Shown here piece by piece: positions 1-7,461 of a stretch of DNA of 24,234 nucleotides. The notes under the pieces were generated by a model, which worked only from the letters and a program-made list of their open reading frames with translations, was not told the DNA's origin and made no database searches. Position 1 is the stretch's first letter, and each line of letters starts with the position of its first letter. The position numbers were made by a program, and so were the translations under genes. The DNA is from a virus, in IMG/VR virus record IMGVR_UViG_3300046009_001310, positions 1 through 24,234 of that record. One strand, written 5' to 3'.

Positions 1-3000
1 AGATGCCATGCGCTCCATGATCTGGTTCTGCGCAGCAGCAATCTGGCCGGTAACGGCGGTTTGAACGCCCGCTAGAGCAGTTCCAAACCTTGTCTCGGCC
101 TTAGACAGTTCGCCCAATATTGTTTCTTGGGCAACTCCTAACTGGCCCGACAAGTCGGTGATTGCTTTCTGCGTAGCAGCATCACGGGACATCCCCGCCG
201 CTTCGTTCTTGGCTATCTCAGCAAAGATGCCGGTAGCAGGAACGGGATTGCCATTTGCATCAACAGAAGCCGGCGCTCCGATAGCTTGCTCGACTGTTGT
301 GATGCGGCCACCTAGTGCGGTTTCGGTGGCAGTAAGCGCTGCTTTGACTGCCGTTTCCGAAGCGCCAAGCTGCTTGGACAAATCAGCGATAGCCTTCTGG
401 GTAGCCGCATCGCGCGTCATCCCAGCGGCTTCATTCTTGGCAATCTCAGCGTATATGCCTGTCGCCGGAATCTTGTTGCCCTGGGCGTCTACAGATGCCG
501 GCTTTCCAATCGCTTGCTCAACAGTCGTAATCTGCCCAGTGACTGTTTCGAGTTGTGCGGCAAAGTCTTTAGATAGATCTTCCGCCGTCTTGCCAATCTT
601 GGCGAGCAATGTTGTTTCGCTCGTGCCAAGTTGAGACGCCACTTTCTTAATAGCCGCATCCAGCGCAGCGTCGCCTTCTAGGCCCGCAGCTTTGGCGTCT
701 GCAATTGCAGCGCCCAGTCTGGTCTCTACGCCAGCAGCCGTGGCTTCAATTGCCCGATACACGCCGGTGGCTTCGCGCGCTTCATTCTCCGGCGTGGTCG
801 GGTCGTCCTTGACTGACGGAGCACCAACAATGCCGTCTACTTCTTGCGAGATCTCGGCAAGCGTAGGCGCCACAGGCAGCGCGTCAAGAGCAGTATTGAC
901 AATGCCTTTGACATCTTCTGGCGAAAGGCCGGGATTCTCTTCAAACACCCCGGCAACAATGTCTTTAACTTGCTTCTCGGTTAGGCTCGGCGGGATCTCG
1001 ATCCCTTCAATCGCCTTCTCAATCCGCTCGATTTCTCGATAGATCCCGGTGGCTTCTTTGGACTCATCCTGGGGAGTTGATGGATCGTCCTTGACTGAGC
1101 GGGCGCCAATTTGACCAGCAACGGCCGTATTGATTTCTTCAAGCGTTGGCGCAGCAGGAAGCTTATCCAAAGCCGCGTCAATTGCGTTGGTTACGTCTTG
1201 ATCGCTTAACCCAGGATTGGCATCAAATGCGCCCTGAACAATCTCCCTTACCTGCTCTTCTGTCAGAGACGGCGGGAACTCAATATTGTTTAGCGCAAAC
1301 TCTAGCCGCTCAATGTCCCGGTACAGTCCGGTCGCTTCTTTTGCTTCGTTCTCAGGTGTGTTGGGATCGTCGGCTACAGACCGAGCACCTATGCCTTCGT
1401 TGACAGCATCAAGAACATCTTGCTTAGTTGGCGCGGCAGGAAGCTTCGTAAGCGCGTCATTAACGACCCGCGTTACATCCGTTTCGGTAAGACCTGGGTT
1501 CTTATCAAACGCATCGTCAACAATATTGCGTACATCTTCTTCGCTGAGCGTGTCTGGAAACTGAATGTTCTTGACCGCCGTCTCAACGTCAAACATGCGC
1601 TTGTACAGGCCGGTCGGCGCTTCCCACTTCAGACCAGCAGGCAGAGGCCCTACGTCCATGCCTTTGGACATCTTGGAAAGTTTGAGCGCATCCGCCGACG
1701 TAATCCTGCCATCGCCAGTAACGTCGTAGTTTTTATCAAATCCAGGTGCGTCAGATGTACGACCAACACCGGGCACCATGCCAACGGCTATGCGTTGCGC
1801 ACGAAGCACATCATCAGCAGTAGGCACCGTGCTGGGCGTGCCAATCTTGGCCTGAACATCTGCAATATCTTTAACAACGCGCTCAATTTGCAGTGTGTCT
1901 GAAAGGTCCTTTGTTTTGCCTGCAAGATCGGCTTCCGGATACTGGCCAACCAGACGGTTAATTTCTTCGTCGGTTGGGTTCTTCAACCCGGCCGCTTCTA
2001 AGGCAGCTTTGGCTTCCGCTTTGTCAACAGCCATGGGATCGGCATATGCGCCGATTTGTTTTTCAATATCTGTTTGCGAAACCGTAGCCCCAGGAGCGCG
2101 AACGTATTGCGCTATTTCTTCTTTGGTTGGTGCGTACCCAAGATCCTCAAACGCTTTGCGAACTTCAGCTTCGGTCACTTGGCGAGGATCAACAAAGCGT
2201 TGAACGTCTCCGGCCAAGTTTGCTTCTGGTTTGGCGCCAACAAAAGACGCAATATCTTGTTGCGTAGGCGTATAACCGGCGGCACGCAGCGCTGCCTCGG
2301 CTTCGCCTGCGTCAACTGCTTTTGGATCAAATGTTTGATTAATGTCGCCTAACGTGCCGGCTTCGTCACGCTGCCCCAAATATTGCGCAACCTCTTCGTT
2401 GGTGGGCGAGCTATATCCAAGCGCTTGCATGGCTTGGCGCACTTCCGCCTCATCAACCATGCGCGGATCAATATACTGAAGCGCATCGTTCTGTAGGTTG
2501 GCCTCCGGACGAACGCCTGACAGTGCCGCAACATCTGCATCTGTTGGGTTATACCCCGTGTTATTACGAAGGGCTGAATACGCTTCGTTTGAACTAACAA
2601 TCTGACCATCGAACTTGTTATTCAACAGATCCGTTTGAACAGCAGCGTTCGATATGCCAAGATCTCCTAACGCCTTTTGCGCCTCCGCAATATTGGGCGC
2701 ACTTTGAATTGTCTGCTGAACCTGCGGGTTGATGGCCAGCGCGTTCGCGATGATGTCTCTGCTGGCTTTGGCACCGTAAGCACTGCCCGCAGTTCCGCCG
2801 CCCGCAATTCCGCCCAGAATCATGGACGTTGCAATATTGGCGCCTACGTCACGGCTAGGATCAAGCGCGTAAAGCTGGCTTTCTGTATAAGCACTGGTTA
2901 ACCCTTCTTCTATGCTTTCAGAGGCGAACTCTTTGCCAACAATCTTGACGCCATCTTTCATGCGCCGACCAACTTCTTCAATGGTCGACGCTAGATTCCC

Positions 3001-6000
3001 TGAGCCGGTTTTACCCAGGAATGCCTTTTCCAGTGCGCCACCGCCCATGCCAAGCGACAGGCCGGTAACCATGCCAGATATAAGACCTGACCGCGCAGCT
3101 ACGCCAAGAGCAATCTCTGTTGCCTCAGCCTCTGACTTGCCCATCTTGTTTTTGGCAATGTCATAAGCTTCTTCAAACGCATTGCCAGCTGAGCCGCCTA
3201 CGCTCTCAGCAATATCAGATACGGCCCCTGCGGCCAGACCTGCCCGCGCACCCATTTGTTGGGCCAGCTTGGTTCCCATGCCACGGGCAAGCGCCAAACC
3301 ACGGGCCGCGACTGTCGCGCCACCACCAATTAGCAGCGGGACAATTTCTTGCAGACCTTCAGAAATGACAACTTCTGACAGGAATTCTGTTGGATAGTTT
3401 GTAAGGTTGCCCCAGATCGCTTTGGCCGCACCCCAAGCGCCCTTGGCCTCTCCGTAATTCTTTTCCATCGCCGCTACGGCAGCGCGATATTCATCTGAAG
3501 TCTTGGCCTTGCCAAGTTCCATCAGTTGTTCGGCAAACTTACCAACCGGCGTGCTCGACGGGTTGATGCCCGCTAACGTTACCAGCCCATTGAACGATTG
3601 AATAACATTGGCCGCCGCCTTCATCCCGACGCCTTTGGCGGTGTCAGGAACCATCGTTTCAATTGCGTTGCCGGCAAATTGCAACAATTGAACAGCGGGC
3701 GTATTAAGCGCAGCGCCCTTTGCGGCGTCTAATATGCCTTTGAAGTAATCGCGTAACTGTTCATCGCCATCAAAGTACGATGCCGGCGCATTGACCAGAG
3801 TATCTAGGCGAGCAAGATTATCTGAAGGCACAGCATCTAGCTCTGCATCTGGGGCTACCGACACCACATACGCTCGCGTATTGGTATTAGGTATCTCAAT
3901 AAACTTTCCAACACCACGCGCCATATCGTCGGTGGTGCCAATCCGAACCTTATCTGTAATTGACTTGCCAAAATATTTTTGTAGCTCTGCATTACCCTTG
4001 GAAATATCCGCGTCAATATCTGCTTGCCGCCTATAGCCCATCGCAGCAAGCTTGTCATCAGGGCCAAACTCAAAACTTTCCACAGCTTTGATGCCAGCAC
4101 CAGACACGTCAATCTGCATTCCTTCGCCAGACTTCAGCGTGGCCAGACGGGCAGGGGCCAACTTCAAACCAGCAACATCATCCCAATTGCGCAGAGATGT
4201 TTCTGCCATCTCTTTGAAGTCGCGGGGATCTGCAAACTTTTGGTCAATTGCCGTGCTAAGAGCCTGTCGAGTTTCTGGCGACAGTTCATTGACACCAACG
4301 CCAATTAACTGGGCGGCCTCACCAAGCAACCGGGACTTCTCTAATGACGTACGCCAGTTTGTTTCCAACTGGCTGCCCATCAATCCTTCGTCTTTACCCT
4401 TGGTTAGGTAGTGCTCATACGGATTGGAGACGTCCAGCTGATTGATCTTTTTGTACTCATCAGCATTGAAATCCGGATTGAGGCGCTTTACAACATCGTA
4501 TTTACTAAGGTCTCGCACCAAAAGGTCCATGGCGTTGTAGTCAGGCGTCTTGCCCGCTGCAACGTCGGACTCATACTTCTTGATGGACTCTGTAAGGAAG
4601 TTGGGATTTGTCTTAACCGCGTAGTTGTACGCCGCCTCTAGCGGTTTGTCTTGATCCATTAAGTTGCGAATCTGCACTCGATCCGCTTTGCTTACGTCTA
4701 CGCCTTGCGCAAGCGCAACGGTATTGGCAATCTGATCATACGTTTGCATTGTTGACAGCGCTTCTGCTGCCAATTGCGCATCAATATTAGTAGCGTTTGC
4801 TACTTCCGTTGCAAACCGCTGCCGTGCCGCCTCTAATTTTGGTAAAAATTCTGGCCAATATTGCGACGAAAACTCTGATACCACCAACTTAGAATTGGTT
4901 AGCCCGGTTTCGGCGTTTTTATACGCCTGCAACATACGCTCTTTAGCAAAATCATCGCTCATCCACGAATAGCCATAACCGCTATTCGGATCGCGTCGAG
5001 CCGCAGCAAATGCAGCCGGATCTGTGAGCATGTTGTAATGCGAAGTTAATTCCTCTTGAAATACGGGAATATTATTAAACGCGGTTTCATACCGTTTGTA
5101 CTGTAACTTTGCCGCTTCTGACCACTTGGTAAACGAATTAAGCGCGGCCCTGGCTTTGTCCATAGGGTCGGCGGTACTCGTAAACGTGTCTGGGCCGCCT
5201 TGCATAGATTCCCATGGGTTTGGGAATGTGCTCGAAATTGTTTTTGTTAGATCTTTGTATTTATCTGCAAGCTGGTCTTTGACATAAATCATTGCGTCAT
5301 TAAGCAATGATCCTGCGCCCGCCTGCGACATGCTTTCGCCAAGCACACCCGCCGCGCCAGCAGTGGCCAACGCCCGCTTCACAAAGTCCGGAGCATTTCT
5401 AATTGCGTCGTTCGACAGCCCCGAGTTCAACACAGTGCGGAACGCTGTGTTTGTAACGCTTTGCAGTAGCGCTGACGGAATGTCTTTCTTTTGAATCAGC
5501 GCATTAACACCCGCAGCAGCGGCGCCAGCGACCCCGCTTACGACAGTTTGCGCGGCTGCATTAAGACCATTCGATCCAAGGTTGGCAAACGCAATAATGT
5601 CTTCTTCGGGTATGGCCGCTTCCGCGTAATCTGCCCATTCCGACCATGAATCCACGCCACCGGGCGCACTTTGCGCATCCAACAACTCTGATATGTCACG
5701 CCCAAACTGGCGAACCGTATCGGACTCGCCCACGTACCCTGTAATTTGCTGGGTAATGTATTGGGCGGCTGCGGTTTTTGCAGCTATCTTGGCCGCATCT
5801 TCCAAGTCCGCGCCGGCAAGCAGCGCATCTGTTGCGTTAACAGCAGGAAGCGCCCACCACTGACCAGAGTAAATAGCTAACGCAGACGCCGCCGCTTTAA
5901 GCGGATCGTCTTCAATCTGCTTTGCAAATCCCTTGATCGTGTCTTCAACGCGCCGACCAAGCGAATGAACGCTATCGTCAATGGAACGACCTAGCTCCTT

Positions 6001-6072
6001 GATGTCATCTTCAAGGCCACCGTGGAAAAAAAAGTCCCCAGCGTCTTTTAATCGATCTTTCAACCAGCCCAT
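1..6072 (-). CDS. Giant repeat-rich virion protein, probable internal/ejection protein (partial, 2024 codons)
   Basis: One minus-strand frame stays open from the ATG at 6072 to the left edge without a stop, so the C-terminus is missing. It starts MGWLKDRLKDAGDFFFHGGL, 15 nt after the previous TAA, with AGGA about 11 nt upstream. In order: charged helical N-terminus with Ala/Gly segments (to about 320); long helical region (320-890) with LNPDFNADEYKKIN then NPYEHYLTKGKDEGL at 531-564; two Glu-rich helices each followed by Gly-rich hydrophobic stretches (895-1104); five ~47-residue repeats (1154-1390); a dockerin-like calcium loop (1450-1461); three 94-residue repeats (1488-1769); a 76-residue repeat pair (1849-2000). 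I see no peptidase, lysozyme or polymerase motif. Size and position at the end of the tail genes suggest an ejected internal protein; a cell-surface adhesin-like virion protein is an alternative. Confidence 0.7.
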   Translation of the reverse strand, partial: MGWLKDRLKDAGDFFFHGGLEDDIKELGRSIDDSVHSLGRRVEDTIKGFAKQIEDDPLKAAASALAIYSGQWWALPAVNATDALLAGADLEDAAKIAAKTAAAQYITQQITGYVGESDTVRQFGRDISELLDAQSAPGGVDSWSEWADYAEAAIPEEDIIAFANLGSNGLNAAAQTVVSGVAGAAAAGVNALIQKKDIPSALLQSVTNTAFRTVLNSGLSNDAIRNAPDFVKRALATAGAAGVLGESMSQAGAGSLLNDAMIYVKDQLADKYKDLTKTISSTFPNPWESMQGGPDTFTSTADPMDKARAALNSFTKWSEAAKLQYKRYETAFNNIPVFQEELTSHYNMLTDPAAFAAARRDPNSGYGYSWMSDDFAKERMLQAYKNAETGLTNSKLVVSEFSSQYWPEFLPKLEAARQRFATEVANATNIDAQLAAEALSTMQTYDQIANTVALAQGVDVSKADRVQIRNLMDQDKPLEAAYNYAVKTNPNFLTESIKKYESDVAAGKTPDYNAMDLLVRDLSKYDVVKRLNPDFNADEYKKINQLDVSNPYEHYLTKGKDEGLMGSQLETNWRTSLEKSRLLGEAAQLIGVGVNELSPETRQALSTAIDQKFADPRDFKEMAETSLRNWDDVAGLKLAPARLATLKSGEGMQIDVSGAGIKAVESFEFGPDDKLAAMGYRRQADIDADISKGNAELQKYFGKSITDKVRIGTTDDMARGVGKFIEIPNTNTRAYVVSVAPDAELDAVPSDNLARLDTLVNAPASYFDGDEQLRDYFKGILDAAKGAALNTPAVQLLQFAGNAIETMVPDTAKGVGMKAAANVIQSFNGLVTLAGINPSSTPVGKFAEQLMELGKAKTSDEYRAAVAAMEKNYGEAKGAWGAAKAIWGNLTNYPTEFLSEVVISEGLQEIVPLLIGGGATVAARGLALARGMGTKLAQQMGARAGLAAGAVSDIAESVGGSAGNAFEEAYDIAKNKMGKSEAEATEIALGVAARSGLISGMVTGLSLGMGGGALEKAFLGKTGSGNLASTIEEVGRRMKDGVKIVGKEFASESIEEGLTSAYTESQLYALDPSRDVGANIATSMILGGIAGGGTAGSAYGAKASRDIIANALAINPQVQQTIQSAPNIAEAQKALGDLGISNAAVQTDLLNNKFDGQIVSSNEAYSALRNNTGYNPTDADVAALSGVRPEANLQNDALQYIDPRMVDEAEVRQAMQALGYSSPTNEEVAQYLGQRDEAGTLGDINQTFDPKAVDAGEAEAALRAAGYTPTQQDIASFVGAKPEANLAGDVQRFVDPRQVTEAEVRKAFEDLGYAPTKEEIAQYVRAPGATVSQTDIEKQIGAYADPMAVDKAEAKAALEAAGLKNPTDEEINRLVGQYPEADLAGKTKDLSDTLQIERVVKDIADVQAKIGTPSTVPTADDVLRAQRIAVGMVPGVGRTSDAPGFDKNYDVTGDGRITSADALKLSKMSKGMDVGPLPAGLKWEAPTGLYKRMFDVETAVKNIQFPDTLSEEDVRNIVDDAFDKNPGLTETDVTRVVNDALTKLPAAPTKQDVLDAVNEGIGARSVADDPNTPENEAKEATGLYRDIERLEFALNNIEFPPSLTEEQVREIVQGAFDANPGLSDQDVTNAIDAALDKLPAAPTLEEINTAVAGQIGARSVKDDPSTPQDESKEATGIYREIERIEKAIEGIEIPPSLTEKQVKDIVAGVFEENPGLSPEDVKGIVNTALDALPVAPTLAEISQEVDGIVGAPSVKDDPTTPENEAREATGVYRAIEATAAGVETRLGAAIADAKAAGLEGDAALDAAIKKVASQLGTSETTLLAKIGKTAEDLSKDFAAQLETVTGQITTVEQAIGKPASVDAQGNKIPATGIYAEIAKNEAAGMTRDAATQKAIADLSKQLGASETAVKAALTATETALGGRITTVEQAIGAPASVDANGNPVPATGIFAEIAKNEAAGMSRDAATQKAITDLSGQLGVAQETILGELSKAETRFGTALAGVQTAVTGQIAAAQNQIMERMAS
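73..528 (-). repeat. Two 76-residue repeats near the left edge
   Basis: Copies begin at residues 1849 and 1925 with TTVEQAIG(K/A)PASVDA. They share GN(K/P)(I/V)PATGI(Y/F)AEIAKNEAAG and a DAATQKAIxDLSxQLG coiled-coil-like helix. The ATGI(Y/F) motif echoes the EATGIYR joint of the 94-residue repeats, suggesting a common ancestral unit. Confidence 0.8.
766..1611 (-). repeat. Three tandem 94-residue (282-bp) repeats in the giant protein
   Basis: Copies start at residues 1488, 1582 and 1676, each with exactly the same 94-residue period. Each copy begins G(L/I)YRxIERxE-like, continues PPSLTEEQVREIV, ENPGLSPEDV and LPAAPT, and ends VKDDPxTPENEAKEAT. A fourth copy begins at 1770 (GVYRAIEA) but then diverges. 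Confidence 0.9.
1654..1833 (-). other. Dockerin-like module with one EF-hand-type calcium loop
   Basis: Residues 1450-1461 read DVTGDGRITSAD, followed by a helix ALKLSKMSKGM. This is the Ca-binding loop plus helix of a dockerin-type repeat (D at 1, 5 and 12; DG at 5-6; I at 8). An upstream segment TADDVLRAQRIAVGM looks like the helix of a first, degenerate repeat that has lost its loop aspartates. Confidence 0.6.
1903..2613 (-). repeat. Five tandem ~47-residue repeats in the giant protein
   Basis: Units start at residues 1154, 1201, 1248, 1294 and 1344. The consensus is xDPxxVdxaEaxxALxxxGY-xPTxxEIaxxvGxxpEAxLxxD, with conserved DP, Glu, GY and PT positions. The first unit is the most degenerate, and the fourth has a 3-residue longer C-terminal end. 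The pattern predicts short helix pairs. Confidence 0.8.
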
Positions 6073-6087
6073 GTCGGCGCGTCCTAA

Positions 6088-7461
6088 TTACTGCGTCAAG
6101 TCGTAGAACGAAAGCGACCCAACAGCGTCGCCGGTTGTAGCCCCAGACACCACGCGCACTCCCAACGTGTATATGTCGCTCACGCCAGCAATGCTAGCCC
6201 CTAACTGCAAATCCCAGTTATAACCGGTAGGCTCGCTTGTATTGCCAACGCCACCAGATCCTGATGCCGTAACGTAATCGGTTTGCACAATGCTGCCGCC
6301 TGTCATTGCTGTCGCAGATACATCGTACTCAACATTGGAATCTGTTGGCACCGCCACCCAAGACGCGCTCGTCAGTGTTGGATTTTTGACCAACGCAATC
6401 TCATAGTTTTGGCTTGTGGTGGGGAGCATCTGAATGCGATTTGGCAGCACTACCGCGCCCAGCCTGCCGGAGGCCAAACGAATCGACACCAACGGCAGGA
6501 ATGTCGTGCTTATTGTGCCTAAGATTGTCGTTCGCCGCGCAACATGATCAATCGACGTTTGCTCAAAGCCGCCCTCTGAAACCACCGAGCAACAGATCGC
6601 TTTCATGGACGCAGCAACCGCCGCCGTACTGACAATCTCGTACCGCACAGGCAATATTGCAGTCGTCATGTACACGTTGGCAATGACGTTGGCATTCTCA
6701 AACGTATGGCAAACAATGTACTGACCGTTGATGATGAAGCCGCATCGCACCGAGCCAACACCCAGCCACTCAAAATCCATCCACAATATTTGAGCTTTGC
6801 TGGGATCTAGGGTTAACCCTGATGGGCCAGTACCATCCAGTTTGTCGCCGTTCCAACTAGATTGGTTAACCGTCCGCGCATCTGACACCGATCCGGTTAC
6901 ATACGAACGTAGGACAAACGAATACGTGCCATCAATGCGCTGGAAGAAGACACCGTTTTGTGCGTTGTAGTAACCAACCCGCTGCGTCAAATTTAGGTTT
7001 TGGCTTCCATCCATCACAAATGTTGCCAACACCAACAGCCCCTTGCCGGGCTGATACGGGAACGAACGATAGCTCTGCCGCACTACCGACCCAGCGCCGG
7101 CGCCCGTAACTTCCATCTTGACCGCTGCTTCGTTGGGCAAGTATGTAGCAACCCCCGTCCCCGTGACAGCCACGTCAAATTGGTTGTCAGCGGCATATCG
7201 GTTTTGGCTATCGAAGAGCGTATATGGCTGACTAACACGCTGCCGGCCAAACGCATCCAGTGCGGTCGGCGGGAAGGAAATCGGAATAGACGTGTCAATT
7301 GCCATGAGCTGGCTCAGAATGTTGTTTAGTCGGTTGAAGTACAGACGCAGAACATTGTTGAACTGATCCTGATACGCCTGGGAATAAATCGGGGTGGCTT
7401 GCGGCAGGGCGGGCGGAGCTATCTTTTGCAGCTCATAGTCTGTCGTGACAATCAGCGTCAT
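6088..7461 (-). CDS. Virion protein with a lectin-like (jelly-roll) domain
   Basis: A 457-residue protein starting in an ATGA overlap with the preceding gene. Residues about 25-50 (QAYQDQFNNVLRLYFNRLNN) form a helix typical of the N-terminus of short tail proteins. LDAFGRQRVSQPYTLFDSQ leads into a domain at about 120-300 with QRVGYYNAQNGVFFQRIDG, WNGDKLDGTGPSGLTLD, ILWMDFEWLGVGSVRCGFII and VYMTTAILPVRYEI. I recognise this region as a widespread phage structural family with a concanavalin-like fold. The C-terminal 150 residues are further beta strands ending SLSFYDLTQ. It probably contributes to the tail tip or to side appendages. No enzyme motif is visible. Confidence 0.65.
   Translation of the reverse strand: MTLIVTTDYELQKIAPPALPQATPIYSQAYQDQFNNVLRLYFNRLNNILSQLMAIDTSIPISFPPTALDAFGRQRVSQPYTLFDSQNRYAADNQFDVAVTGTGVATYLPNEAAVKMEVTGAGAGSVVRQSYRSFPYQPGKGLLVLATFVMDGSQNLNLTQRVGYYNAQNGVFFQRIDGTYSFVLRSYVTGSVSDARTVNQSSWNGDKLDGTGPSGLTLDPSKAQILWMDFEWLGVGSVRCGFIINGQYIVCHTFENANVIANVYMTTAILPVRYEIVSTAAVAASMKAICCSVVSEGGFEQTSIDHVARRTTILGTISTTFLPLVSIRLASGRLGAVVLPNRIQMLPTTSQNYEIALVKNPTLTSASWVAVPTDSNVEYDVSATAMTGGSIVQTDYVTASGSGGVGNTSEPTGYNWDLQLGASIAGVSDIYTLGVRVVSGATTGDAVGSLSFYDLTQ

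Noticed and set aside
158-634. Plus-strand frames of 100-240 residues across the window (for example 158-634, 11565-12068, 19128-19598, 21045-21773)
   Set aside because: They lie opposite recognised minus-strand genes. The Ala/Gly/Thr-rich repeats make the antisense frames open by composition, and their products look like low-complexity shadow sequence with no recognised domain.
1-6072. Tape-measure protein assignment for the giant frame
   Set aside because: It lies after, not before, the tail tip genes. It lacks adjacent frameshifted chaperone genes, and the neighbouring proteins point to a short-tailed virion.
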